A stretch of 25,597 bases of DNA from RGIG1681 sp045650505 (GTDB lineage: Bacteria > Bacillota > Clostridia > Christensenellales > UBA1242), in contig JAZRRE010000009.1 of the NCBI GenBank assembly GCA_045650505.1, positions 1 through 25,597 of the forward strand, given 5' to 3'. A program made the translations under genes and the position numbers. Below, piece by piece: positions 1-7,373 of the stretch (position 1 is the stretch's first letter; each line of letters opens with the position of its first letter). Below the pieces are notes generated by a model. The model did not search any database. It saw only the letters and a program-made list of their open reading frames with translations, and was not told the DNA's origin.

Positions 1-40
1 CAAAGCAAAAAATATTGAAAAAATATTTTTTCTTTTTCTG

Positions 41-163
41 TAACATCTAATAGTTGGTTATAAGAATTCTTTTTTACATCTATTCACTTAAAAACAATGA
101 CATGTCTGTTTTTGAGAAAAGTTTAGATGTTAAAAGGTGGAAGTTTTCTTCCACCTTTTTTGT
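41..163 (+). ncRNA. Structured RNA with long closing stem and terminator
   Basis: No reading frame is convincing here. Positions 41-50 are a perfect 10-base complement of 123-132, forming a closing stem. Inside it, 87-96 pairs with 110-119 (one G-U). The closing stem runs straight into a strong intrinsic terminator at 132-161. This is the organisation of a small stand-alone structured RNA, but the roughly 90 nt core is too short for a typical 6S RNA and I recognise no Rfam family. The promoter would lie at or before the window edge. An alternative is the 3' untranslated end of a gene located left of the window. Confidence 0.4.
132..161. terminator. Intrinsic terminator
   Basis: A 12-bp perfect stem (132-143 with 148-159), TTTT loop, followed by a T run. 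The A run on the other side would allow function in both directions. Confidence 0.8.
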
Positions 164-169
164 TTTATA

Positions 170-198
170 TTGACTTTTATGTTTTTATCACATATAAT
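170..198 (+). promoter_or_regulatory. Promoter P1 of small RNA A
   Basis: TTGACT (170-175), 17-bp spacer, TATAAT (193-198). Near-perfect sigma-70/SigA promoter with an expected start near 205. No gene follows within 600 bases. Confidence 0.7.
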
Positions 199-204
199 AA
201 TTTT

Positions 205-297
205 ATCAAGCAGTTGGTGGTAACACGCAATTTGCAATGAGCAATCAATTATATTGATTTGCCTTTGGCAGAAGATTTATTTCTTCTGCCCTTTTTA
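205..297 (+). ncRNA. Candidate small RNA A
   Basis: Short transcript predicted between promoter P1 and a perfect terminator hairpin (267-274 with 283-290, then T run). It contains an internal hairpin in which GCAATCAA (241-248) pairs with TTGATTTGC (254-262) with one bulge. About 92 nt, no start codon with a ribosome binding site and no credible peptide. Its terminator hairpin is nearly identical to that of RNA B, so the two units look like duplicates. Function unknown. Confidence 0.5.
267..296 (+). terminator. Terminator of small RNA A
   Basis: GGCAGAAG (267-274) pairs with CTTCTGCC (283-290); 8-base A/T loop; T5 follows. Same hairpin as at 383-412. Confidence 0.75.
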
Positions 298-307
298 TTG
301 CAAAACA

Positions 308-336
308 TTGACAATTATAAAACATTTTAATAAAAT
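308..336 (+). promoter_or_regulatory. Promoter P2 of small RNA B
   Basis: TTGACA (308-313), 17-bp spacer, TAAAAT (331-336), located about 12 bases after the terminator of RNA A. Predicted start near 343. Confidence 0.6.
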
Positions 337-342
337 ACAAAT

Positions 343-412
343 AAGCAAAACAAAATTTGCTTTGAGCCTGAAAGACGGCCTTGGCAGAAGATTTATTCCT
401 TCTGCCCTTTTT
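343..412 (+). ncRNA. Candidate small RNA B
   Basis: About 70 nt between promoter P2 and terminator 383-412. Predicted hairpins: AGCAAA (344-349) with TTTGCT (357-362), then a GCC/GGC hairpin around 366-379, then the terminator. It shares its 3' hairpin with RNA A but differs in the 5' half. No supported reading frame. Function unknown. Confidence 0.5.
383..412 (+). terminator. Terminator of small RNA B
   Basis: GGCAGAAG (383-390) pairs with CTTCTGCC (399-406), then T5. The loop differs by one base from the hairpin at 267-290. Confidence 0.75.
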
Positions 413-420
413 CTTTTATA

Positions 421-448
421 TTGACTTTTATAAAAATTTACATATAAT
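421..448 (+). promoter_or_regulatory. Promoter P3 of small RNA C
   Basis: TTGACT (421-426), 16-bp spacer, TATAAT (443-448). The bases around it closely match those around P1 (TTTTATATTGACTTTTAT occurs at both), so the terminator-promoter junction is itself repeated. Confidence 0.65.
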
Positions 449-454
449 AATATA

Positions 455-517
455 TAGAACAACTCAGCCGATAAAGGCACAATTTTGGTGGAAACGCTAT
501 TTAGAGTTGTTTTTTTT
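455..517 (+). ncRNA. Candidate small RNA C
   Basis: About 62 nt. AACAACTC (458-465) pairs perfectly with GAGTTGTT (504-511), which runs into a T run, so the closing stem is also the terminator. Inside, GCC (467-469) pairs with GGC (476-478). This compact closed structure resembles a small aptamer domain, but no gene lies downstream for it to control and I do not recognise a riboswitch class. Function unknown. Confidence 0.45.
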
Positions 518-564
518 ATGTCTAAATTTTCTATTATATTTTCTAATAGATTTTTTTGAACTAT

Positions 565-681
565 TTGAAAATCTAAAACTGTTTAATGTATAATTACTAA
601 ATTGCTTATCAGTCTGCCAATATTGCAAAATTTATTTTTTAACAATAAAAAAACCTAACGATTTCTCGTTAGGATTTTTTT
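565..681 (+). ncRNA. Possible small RNA D with its promoter
   Basis: TTGAAA (565-570), 18-bp spacer, TATAAT (589-594) predicts a start near 601. The next plus-strand terminator is the CCTAACGA/TCGTTAGG hairpin at 654-673. The product would be about 80 nt. The -35 is weaker than in P1-P3 and the terminator clearly also serves the minus-strand tRNA, so this unit is the least certain of the array. The stretch 518-564 shows nothing else. Confidence 0.3.
654..681. terminator. Bidirectional terminator next to tRNA-Leu
   Basis: CCTAACGA (654-661) pairs with TCGTTAGG (666-673); T run on the right and A run on the left. On the minus strand it directly follows the tRNA 3' end. Confidence 0.8.
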
Positions 682-764
682 GGTGCGAGGAAAGGGGGTC
701 GAACCCTCACTACTTGCGTAAGCCGCCCCTTAAACGACCGCGTCTGCCATTCCGCCATCCTCGC
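681..764 (-). tRNA. tRNA-Leu, anticodon AAG
   Basis: On the minus strand the acceptor GCGAGGA pairs with TCCTCGC, the discriminator is A and CCA is encoded. The D stem is GCG/CGC, the T arm is GAGGG-TTCGACC-CCCTT, and there is a long variable arm with a TAC/GTA stem, typical of class II tRNAs. The anticodon loop reads TTAAGGG, giving anticodon AAG, which decodes Leu CUU and, after deamination of A34 to inosine, CUC and CUA. Most bacteria read these codons with GAG. The anticodon stem contains G-U pairs (GTCGT/GCGGC). Confidence 0.9.
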
Positions 765-798
765 AAAGGGAGTGTAATTTTTTCAAATTACGATACTC

Positions 799-827
799 AT
801 TATAGTCACAAAAGTTTTATTTGTCTA
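799..827 (-). promoter_or_regulatory. Promoter of tRNA-Leu
   Basis: Minus strand: TAGACA (822-827), 17-bp spacer, TATAAT (799-804). Start predicted near 792, about 28 bases before the mature tRNA. Confidence 0.65.
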
Positions 828-865
828 GTGTTTTTTAGAAAATTTTTTATTTTTTAACAAAATTT

Positions 866-1270
866 TTAATTTGCTTCAGTTTGAAAATCAAACACAACTG
901 CCACAATTCCGTATTTTTCAACACTTTCATAAGAATCTTCTGCTAAACACAAATCAGAAGTCTTTTCGATTGTTGCACTTGGTTTAAAGCCACAGGCTTC
1001 TTTTCCAAGAGTGTTAACTGCTTCAACAAAGTCATTGAAATATAAAAGATTTGAAACTGTTGCTTGAATTTCAACAACAAGTTCACCCTTTTCATTAACC
1101 TCTTTTTGTTCATCAGTGAGTGTTTCAACATTTCTCTTAAAAGTGATTTGATTTCCAACAGCATAATCTTTACGCTTTGGCTCATTAATTAAAAGTTGAA
1201 CTGTTTTCTTTCCTGAAAGTATTCTATCAAACTCTAAACTATCAATTTCAAATGAATAAATATCTACCAT
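866..1270 (-). CDS. ASCH/PUA-like domain protein
   Basis: 134 aa, small soluble protein. The N-terminal part (residues 13-45) contains the GKKTVQ segment (20-25) followed by a KRKDYAVGNQI stretch that matches the ASCH pattern in which a short strand, a Lys/Thr pair and a 'vGD.I.F' turn line the nucleic-acid or nucleoside-binding cleft. The C-terminal EKYGIVAVVFDF strand fits the end of the fold. ASCH proteins include an N4-acetylcytidine amidohydrolase (YqfB) and many of unknown role; which applies here cannot be told from sequence. Start ATG 1270 has GGAG five bases upstream. It is a single gene between tRNA-Leu and the lytic transglycosylase gene, with its own gap on both sides. ASCH assignment is by pattern recognition and moderately sure. 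Confidence 0.6.
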   Translation of the reverse strand: MVDIYSFEIDSLEFDRILSGKKTVQLLINEPKRKDYAVGNQITFKRNVETLTDEQKEVNEKGELVVEIQATVSNLLYFNDFVEAVNTLGKEACGFKPSATIEKTSDLCLAEDSYESVEKYGIVAVVFDFQTEAN

Positions 1271-1346
1271 AAAATCTCCGTATGTAATATAACATTCACA
1301 TTATATTAGAAACAACTTTAAATTGTCAAGAATTGCAAGCCCAAAT

Positions 1347-1868
1347 TTAAGCAACATTTTTATAATTTTCATAATATTCGGTAACTTTTTTTAAATAATT
1401 TCGTGTTTCTTCATAAGATATCTTTTCTTTGAGCAAATTTCCATGTTCATCAAGCCAATCTCGAATCACCCCTTCACCAGCATTATACGCACAAATCACA
1501 ACATCTTGCCTTTCAAACTTATCAAATAAATATTTAAGATAAAAACAGCCATATTTTATATTAGTTTCTGGTTCAAACATTTTTTGTTTTTCATAAAGTT
1601 CATCAAATTCACTTGCTATCCACTTTGCAGTTCTTGGAATAATCTGCATAAGCCCCAACGCACCCGACTTTGAAACTGCTCTTTCTTGAAAATCACTTTC
1701 TGCTTTAATCACCGCCAAAACCAATTCTTTTTCAAGACCAAATTCGACTGAATACTTTTCAACCAACTGCTGATAATTTTTCTTTGAAACACAAAAATTA
1801 AAAATCACAAATAACACAACTGAAACAAAACAAATAGAAACAAACAAAATCAAAATCTTCTTTTTCAT
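1347..1868 (-). CDS. Membrane-anchored lytic transglycosylase (SLT domain)
   Basis: 173 aa from ATG 1868. Residues 5-25 form an N-terminal membrane segment or uncleaved signal; the rest is a compact SLT (goose-lysozyme-type) domain acting outside the membrane on peptidoglycan. Diagnostic motifs: AVIKAESDF with catalytic Glu57, GALGLMQIIPRTA, the NIKYGCFYLKYL helix and AYNAGEG. The length and order match the small YjbJ/Slt-type enzymes that cleave the MurNAc-GlcNAc bond to leave an anhydro end. The open frame extends upstream to 1925 but that part crosses the polA terminator, so ATG 1868 is preferred; its ribosome binding site is weak (GGAAA, 11 bases away). The gene lies 75 bases after polA in the same direction. 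Confidence 0.9.
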   Translation of the reverse strand: MKKKILILFVSICFVSVVLFVIFNFCVSKKNYQQLVEKYSVEFGLEKELVLAVIKAESDFQERAVSKSGALGLMQIIPRTAKWIASEFDELYEKQKMFEPETNIKYGCFYLKYLFDKFERQDVVICAYNAGEGVIRDWLDEHGNLLKEKISYEETRNYLKKVTEYYENYKNVA

Positions 1869-1907
1869 AATTTTATTATTTCCATATAAGATAAAAAACA
1901 TAATAAA

Positions 1908-1933
1908 AAGAAGCCTTGAAACCAAGACTTCTT
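1908..1933 (-). terminator. Terminator after polA
   Basis: Stem 1908-1918 with 1923-1933. The single C-A mismatch on the plus strand is a G-U pair in minus-strand RNA, and the T run follows on the minus side, so it acts on minus-strand transcripts leaving polA. Confidence 0.7.
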
Positions 1934-1943
1934 AAAAATTTTA

Positions 1944-4490
1944 TTAATGACCATCACTCCAACGATAACTTGTTGCAATATCAATTTCAAGTGGAACTTT
2001 AAGTGATGCAGCATTCACCATTTCGTTTTTCAAAAGTTCACAAACTGCTTCCTTTTCTTCTACCGGGCAATCAATAATAAGTTCATCGTGAACTTGCATA
2101 ATAAGTTTTGCTTTGTAACCACCATCACGAAGCGCATTGAATGTGTTAACCATTGCAATTTTAATAATATCTGCAGCAGTTCCTTGAAGTGGCATATTTT
2201 GACTTGCTCTTTCTGCCCTGCTTCTAACCATAAAGTTAGATGCATTAATGTCAAACATTTTTCTCTTTCTTCCAAAAAGTGTTTCAGCAACTCCTGTTTC
2301 TCTTGCCTTTTCAATCGCATTCTTCATAAAGTCACCAACTGCTTTATGTGAAGCATAGAAATTTTCAATAAGTTTTCTTGCTTCAAATGCTTTAATTTTA
2401 AGGTCATCAGCAAGACCATACTCACTAATTCCATAAATAATGCCAAAGTTCACAACCTTTGCCATTCTTCGCATATCTTTTGTAACTTCACTTTCCGGAA
2501 TACCAAAAACCTCACTTGCTGTTTTTGTGTGAATATCTAAATTGTTTTTGAATGAATCAACAAACACTTCATCATCACTCATATGAGCAAGAAGTCGAAG
2601 TTCAATTTGTGAATAATCTGCATCAATCAAAATATGGTCTTTATCTTGGGCAACAAACATACTTCTAATTTCTTTGCTTTCTTCTGACCTGATTGGAATA
2701 TTTTGAAGGTTTGGTTCAACAGAAGAAAGCCTTCCGGTTGTTGTGAGTGTTTGTTTGAAATAAGTATGAATCAAATTGTTTTTATCAATATGTGGATAAA
2801 TTCCTGTCACATAAGTATTCAAAAATTTAGCAACTTTTCTAAATCTTAAAATATATCTAATAATCTCATGCTCGTCTTTAAGTTCTTCAAGTTTATCTGC
2901 AGATGTTGACTGCTTTTTGTTGTGAGCAAGTCCCAAATTATCATACAAGATATGAGCAAGTTGTTTTGGTGAGTTAATGTTAAACTCTTCACCAGCAAGT
3001 GCATAGATTTGTTTTTCAAGTTCTTTAAGTTCTAAAGTGTATTTTTGCTTAAGTGTTTCTAAAATTTCAACATCAACTTTAAAACCCTGATTTTCCATAG
3101 AAAATAAAACTTTTGATAATGGTATTTCAACATTATTGAATAAAAATTGCAGTTTTTCATCTTGAATTTTTACTGAATATTCATTATAAAATTCATAAAG
3201 ATTACAAGCAATATATGTTAAATCATCTTCAAAAAACACATCTTGAACAGCATCAACCGGAGTCCCATCAACTAAATATTTTGCAATTGAAACATCAAAG
3301 TAATTATTGAGTTCAATTCCAAATCTTTTTAAAAAATACATATCCTGCTTTGAATCAAAACATATTTTTTCAATACTTTCATCTTCAAAAACATCTTTAA
3401 ACACATCAAAAAAATCATTTAAAGAAAGTTCACTCAATAAATCATTAGTTACATTAAACACAAGCTCTTCATTATTTAAACAAATATGAATTTCATCATT
3501 ATTTGCATTATTTTTAAAGAAATAGGCATATTTTTGCTGTTTTTTAATTAAATCTTTAATATTTTGCAGTTTTTCTTTATTTGAATAATTTATTATATTA
3601 TATGTTTTTACATTTCTTTCACCCTTCGCCATATCAAAAATATCTTCATTTTTAAGCAAAGTTTTAAACTGATAATATTTAAAGAAATCATAAACTGCAG
3701 ATGAGAATGGATAATCAAATTCACATTCTGAAAGTTTAATATCAAGGTCACCGGTTGTTAAAATTGTTGCAAGCATTTTTGACATAAACGCATTTTCTTT
3801 TCCAGCAACAATTTTCTCTTTAAGCTTTCCAGAAAGTTCATCAATGTGTTCATAAAGATTTTCAACGCTTCCATATTTTTGAATTAATTCAGTTGCAGTT
3901 TTAGGACCAACCCCAGCAACACCTGGAATATTATCTGCAGTATCACCTTGAAGTGCTTTAAGGTCAATAAACTCTTTTGGGCCAACACCATACTCCTCTT
4001 TAAGTGTTTTTGTGTCCATAATTTTTAAATCACTTGTACCTTTCTTTGTAAAATAAACTTTAGTGGTATCATCAACAAGTTGAAAACTATCTCTATCTCC
4101 TGTCACAATAATTGTTTCAGTATCTAAAAATCTTTTTGAAATAATGCCAATAATATCATCGCCTTCAATACCCTCTTGCTCACAGCATTTAATATTCATA
4201 AGCGAAAGCATCTTCTTAAGCGGTTCAATTTGACTTCGAAGTTCATCTGGCATGGGTTTTCTTGTTCCCTTATAATCAGCATAAATTTTATTTCTAAAAG
4301 TCTTTTTTGAAACATCAAATGCAACTGCAATATATTTTGGTTTAATGTTTTGAATAATATGCAAAATTTGAATCGCAAAACCATAAACAGCATTTGAATA
4401 TTCACCCTGCGAATTAGTTAAAAGTGGAAGTGCATAAAACGAACGATAAAAAATACTATTTCCATCAATAATAACAAGTTTATTAGACAT
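1944..4490 (-). CDS. polA: DNA polymerase I
   Basis: 848 aa from ATG 4490. Residues 1-290 are the 5'-3' exonuclease/FEN domain (VIIDGNS start, EGDDIIG, VTGDRDSFQL, and the helix-hairpin-helix GVAGVGPKTA). The middle region (about 300-480) has the fold of the 3'-5' exonuclease but its Asp/Glu metal ligands are not visible (motif I position reads AYFFKNNA), so proofreading is probably lost, as in Bacillus and Thermus. The polymerase domain keeps motif A (DYSQIELR, about 621), motif B (KVVNFGIIYG, about 678) and motif C (VHDEL, about 798). It fills Okazaki-fragment and repair gaps. The upstream in-frame ATG at 4502 lies on the GGAG ribosome binding site of ATG 4490, which is why 4490 is chosen. 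Confidence 0.97.
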   Translation of the reverse strand: MSNKLVIIDGNSIFYRSFYALPLLTNSQGEYSNAVYGFAIQILHIIQNIKPKYIAVAFDVSKKTFRNKIYADYKGTRKPMPDELRSQIEPLKKMLSLMNIKCCEQEGIEGDDIIGIISKRFLDTETIIVTGDRDSFQLVDDTTKVYFTKKGTSDLKIMDTKTLKEEYGVGPKEFIDLKALQGDTADNIPGVAGVGPKTATELIQKYGSVENLYEHIDELSGKLKEKIVAGKENAFMSKMLATILTTGDLDIKLSECEFDYPFSSAVYDFFKYYQFKTLLKNEDIFDMAKGERNVKTYNIINYSNKEKLQNIKDLIKKQQKYAYFFKNNANNDEIHICLNNEELVFNVTNDLLSELSLNDFFDVFKDVFEDESIEKICFDSKQDMYFLKRFGIELNNYFDVSIAKYLVDGTPVDAVQDVFFEDDLTYIACNLYEFYNEYSVKIQDEKLQFLFNNVEIPLSKVLFSMENQGFKVDVEILETLKQKYTLELKELEKQIYALAGEEFNINSPKQLAHILYDNLGLAHNKKQSTSADKLEELKDEHEIIRYILRFRKVAKFLNTYVTGIYPHIDKNNLIHTYFKQTLTTTGRLSSVEPNLQNIPIRSEESKEIRSMFVAQDKDHILIDADYSQIELRLLAHMSDDEVFVDSFKNNLDIHTKTASEVFGIPESEVTKDMRRMAKVVNFGIIYGISEYGLADDLKIKAFEARKLIENFYASHKAVGDFMKNAIEKARETGVAETLFGRKRKMFDINASNFMVRSRAERASQNMPLQGTAADIIKIAMVNTFNALRDGGYKAKLIMQVHDELIIDCPVEEKEAVCELLKNEMVNAASLKVPLEIDIATSYRWSDGH

Positions 4491-4580
4491 AGAATTCTCC
4501 ATAATAAAATATTTACAATTATAGTATATCAAATTTAATTAAAAAATAAAAACTAAAACATAATATAATTTTCACAATAA

Positions 4581-4602
4581 AAAAGACGCTTTCGCGTCTT
4601 TT
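4581..4602. terminator. Terminator after ppa
   Basis: AAAAGACGC (4581-4589), TTTC loop, GCGTCTTTT (4594-4602); perfect 9-bp stem just after the ppa stop codon. Confidence 0.8.
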
Positions 4603-4603
4603 A

Positions 4604-5140
4604 CTATTTTCCATCACCAAATTCTTTTTCAAATGCTTCAATACATTCATCAATGGTTTCAACAGCTTCTCTTCTTCCGCTAATACTTTCAATTCTAACA
4701 GGTTTATTTTCAAGTTGCTTATAAACTGTTAAGAAATGAATAAGTTCATCAAAAATATGTTTTGGAAGTTCTGAAATATCAGTATATGAACTGTTTTGTG
4801 GATCTCCAAATGGAATAGCAATAATTTTTTGATCCATTTCATTTCCATCAATCATCTTGATAACACCAATAGGATAACATCTAACAAGACTTGCCTTTTC
4901 AATTGGTTGACTACACATAACGAAAACATCAAGAGGGTCATTATCGGGACTAAGTGTTCTTGGAATGAAGCCATAATTCATTGGATAGTGAGTTGCTGTG
5001 AAAAGAACCCTATCCAAAATAATCAAAGATGTTTCTTTGTCAATTTCATACTTATTTTTGCCACCTTGTTCAATTTCAATAAAACAAACAAAATTGTCGC
5101 TTTTAATTCTATCTTTATTAAATTCTTTCCAAATATTCAT
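4604..5140 (-). CDS. ppa: Inorganic pyrophosphatase, family I
   Basis: 178 aa, the usual length of the soluble family I enzyme, which hydrolyses pyrophosphate to two phosphates in the cytoplasm and pulls biosynthetic reactions such as DNA synthesis. The family signature DNDPLDVFV (DxDPxD, metal-binding Asp residues) is present, along with the YPMNYGFIPRT substrate strand and GDPQNSSYTDISELP carrying further metal-binding Asp. Ribosome binding site AGGTAGG precedes ATG 5140. It has its own promoter just upstream and a terminator just downstream, so it is a single-gene unit between polA and the floA operon. Confidence 0.96.
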   Translation of the reverse strand: MNIWKEFNKDRIKSDNFVCFIEIEQGGKNKYEIDKETSLIILDRVLFTATHYPMNYGFIPRTLSPDNDPLDVFVMCSQPIEKASLVRCYPIGVIKMIDGNEMDQKIIAIPFGDPQNSSYTDISELPKHIFDELIHFLTVYKQLENKPVRIESISGRREAVETIDECIEAFEKEFGDGK

Positions 5141-5165
5141 TATATACCTACCTTATAACCCGGTT

Positions 5166-5195
5166 AGTTTATCATAAATAGCAGTTATAAGTCAA
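5166..5195 (-). promoter_or_regulatory. Promoter of ppa
   Basis: Minus strand: TTGACT (5190-5195), 18-bp spacer, TAAACT (5166-5171). Start predicted near 5159, leaving a leader of about 19 bases. It sits directly after the stop of the preceding gene. Confidence 0.55.
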
Positions 5196-5199
5196 CCTA

Positions 5200-6135
5200 T
5201 TACGAATTATTTTTTCTGCTTTTTCTTTTTAAAATTGCATCAACAACAAGTACATTTCTTGCAGATAAATCAACATCTTCTTCAATAAGTTCATCAAAAT
5301 TATATTCATCTTGCGAATCCAAAGAATCATCCATTTCAGCTAAAAATTTAGAAACTTGCTCTCTTCTTCTCTTTTCTAGTTCATCAAGTTGAAGATTTCT
5401 TTCATTATTATTGCCATTTGTATCATTAGTAAGTCTAATTTCACTATTAACTATTGTTTCAGCAACTCTATTAAACAACTTCGACTGAATTTCATCACAA
5501 TTACGAATATGCTTTTCAAGATCATTCATATTCATATATTTTTCTGAAATATGTGAACAAAACATATCATCAAAAGAATCTTCTTTAATCATTTTCGAAA
5601 GTCGTCTAGTTCTATCAAAATGTGTGGATTTATTTTCCAAATCAACTTTTTCTTCTAAAATATCAAATTGTTCCGTTTCTTGTGCCAAAAGTTCTTGTTC
5701 TAAACGCAATCTTTCTCTTTCTTCTATTTCACTTGCGGTTAACGGTTTCAATCTTTCAACATTTCTAGAAGACTTCACAAATTGCATACTTTTCAAAATT
5801 TCTTCTTCTTTTTGACTTTTTTCTTCAAGAATTTTATTTTTTGAATTATCAGTTGGTTGCAATTCTTTTTTTTCAAAAACCTTTGTAATTTCAGGTTTCA
5901 AACGTCTTAACTTTTTCTTTTCTTTCTTTGTTTCTTCTTGAACAGTTTCTGTTTGGATAACTTGTTCTTGACTTTCAGGTTGCTCAACTTGTTCAACCTT
6001 TTCAGTTTTTGCTTCCACAGGCTTATTTTCAGCCTTTTTCTTCTTATTTGGTTTAGATATAATTTTAGCAAGAAAAGCTAAAACAACTAACACAGCTGCA
6101 ATCAAAATTAAAGGATTTTGCATTAAAAATTCCAT
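5200..6135 (-). CDS. Membrane-anchored charged protein, FloA neighbour, unknown
   Basis: 311 aa. Not recognised as a family. One N-terminal membrane segment (residues 8-27), then Lys-rich residues suggesting the rest is cytoplasmic. Residues 30-130 are Lys/Glu/Gln-rich and low-complexity, probably extended or coiled-coil; 130-311 contain mixed acidic helices with DDMFCSHISEKYMNMNDLEKH and a second acidic stretch near the end. Start ATG 6135 has AGGTGG six bases upstream. The gene begins 14 bases after floA on the same strand, so the two are co-transcribed and the product may act with the flotillin in membrane organisation. That link is inference from position only. Confidence 0.7.
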   Translation of the reverse strand: MEFLMQNPLILIAAVLVVLAFLAKIISKPNKKKKAENKPVEAKTEKVEQVEQPESQEQVIQTETVQEETKKEKKKLRRLKPEITKVFEKKELQPTDNSKNKILEEKSQKEEEILKSMQFVKSSRNVERLKPLTASEIEERERLRLEQELLAQETEQFDILEEKVDLENKSTHFDRTRRLSKMIKEDSFDDMFCSHISEKYMNMNDLEKHIRNCDEIQSKLFNRVAETIVNSEIRLTNDTNGNNNERNLQLDELEKRRREQVSKFLAEMDDSLDSQDEYNFDELIEEDVDLSARNVLVVDAILKRKSRKNNS

Positions 6136-6149
6136 ATCACACCACCTTA

Positions 6150-7349
6150 TTATTTATTATCATCAGTGGTCACATTATTACGCTTTTGTGAAGCAGCAAG
6201 ACTCGCAAATCGAGCCGCAAGTGGGTTCATTTGTTGTGAATAAGGACTTGGCGAACCAAAACCTCCAATCGGTGTTGTTGCAATTGGAGATGGACTCATT
6301 GGTGGTCTTGAAGCAGCAGCATCTTTCTTTTGTGCTGAACCAAGTTTATCCGCCTTTTCTTCTTCCGCTCTTCCAAGTGATTTTCTCATTGCGGTGTCTG
6401 CTTGAATATTTTGCATTTCATAATAATCATTAACTGAAATCTTTCCGGATGAAAGTGCTTTTGCAAGTGCTTTAGGAACTTCTGCTTCAGCTCGAATTAC
6501 TTCTGCACGCATTTCTTGAACTCTTGCTTTCATTTCGTTTTCAGCAGCAATAGCCATACTTTTTCTTTCTTCAGCTTTTGCTTGTGCAATTCTCTTTTCT
6601 GCTTCTGCTTTGGCAATATTAAGTTCAGCGTCAATATTTCTACCAACATCAATGTCAGCAATATCAAGTGATGAAATATAATATGCAGTTCCTCTATCAA
6701 GACCTTTTTCAAGAACTGTTGATGAAATAAGTTCAGGACTTTCAAGAATCATTTTATGTGAGTCGGTTGAACCAACAGTTGTAACAATACCTTCACCAAC
6801 ACGTGCAATAATAGTATCTTCACCAGCACCTGAAATCTGCATAAGCATATTAGAAACAACAGTAACTTTTGCTTTAACAATAAGTTCAATACCATCTTTA
6901 GCAACGGCAGAAATTTCTGGTGTTTCAATAATTTTTGGAACAACAGTATTTTTTACCGCTTCATAAACATCACGACCAGCAAGGTCAATGGCCTTTGCTT
7001 TTTGAACAGTTAAATCAATATTAGCAGAATAAGCTGCAACAAGTGATTTAACAACATTTTCAACATTTCCACCAGCCATAAAGTGAGTTTCAAGTTCATC
7101 AACAGTAATCTTTAAGCCCGCCTTTCTTGCTGTAATATAATTAAGAGTAATAAGTTGGCAATCAACTTTACGAAGTTTCATTGCAATAAGTTTTATCATT
7201 GAGATATGTGCACCTGAAACAAACGCACGGAACCATAATCTAAACGGAACCATAACAAGCACGGTGATTATAAATGCAAGCAAAAGAACAGATGCAATAA
7301 TAATTGCAACTATCCAACCCGTACTTAATTGAAAACTACTTAAATACAT
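6150..7349 (-). CDS. floA: Flotillin-like protein FloA with C-terminal extension
   Basis: 399 aa from ATG 7349. Hydrophobic hairpin at residues 12-35, followed by the SPFH domain with strongly FloA-typical stretches: AGGNVENVVKSLVAA, AIDLAGRDVYEAV, GAGEDTIIARVGEGI, ILESPELIS, and the coiled-coil IAQAKAEERKSMAIA. FloA scaffolds functional membrane microdomains and affects membrane fluidity and secretion. Typical FloA is about 330 aa; here about 70 extra residues follow, rich in Pro, Ser, Gly and Met (PPMSPSPIATTPIGGFGSPS), presumably disordered. An in-frame TTG at 7364 overlaps the GGAGG ribosome binding site, so 7349 is the better start. First gene of a two-gene operon. Confidence 0.95.
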   Translation of the reverse strand: MYLSSFQLSTGWIVAIIIASVLLLAFIITVLVMVPFRLWFRAFVSGAHISMIKLIAMKLRKVDCQLITLNYITARKAGLKITVDELETHFMAGGNVENVVKSLVAAYSANIDLTVQKAKAIDLAGRDVYEAVKNTVVPKIIETPEISAVAKDGIELIVKAKVTVVSNMLMQISGAGEDTIIARVGEGIVTTVGSTDSHKMILESPELISSTVLEKGLDRGTAYYISSLDIADIDVGRNIDAELNIAKAEAEKRIAQAKAEERKSMAIAAENEMKARVQEMRAEVIRAEAEVPKALAKALSSGKISVNDYYEMQNIQADTAMRKSLGRAEEEKADKLGSAQKKDAAASRPPMSPSPIATTPIGGFGSPSPYSQQMNPLAARFASLAASQKRNNVTTDDNK

Positions 7350-7373
7350 ATTCACTCCCTCCAAGTTGCCTAT

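Noticed and set aside
381..593. 70-residue open frame on the plus strand (and a 61-residue one opposite)
   Set aside because: It runs through a terminator hairpin and a consensus promoter, has low-complexity Phe/Leu composition and no ribosome binding site.
170..681. CRISPR array or insertion-sequence remnant as an explanation of the repeats
   Set aside because: The repeats are terminators and promoters with irregular spacing and no uniform spacers, and there are no transposase fragments or terminal inverted repeats.
4491..4603. Promoter for polA
   Set aside because: A TATAAT is present but no -35 hexamer at a suitable distance could be supported.
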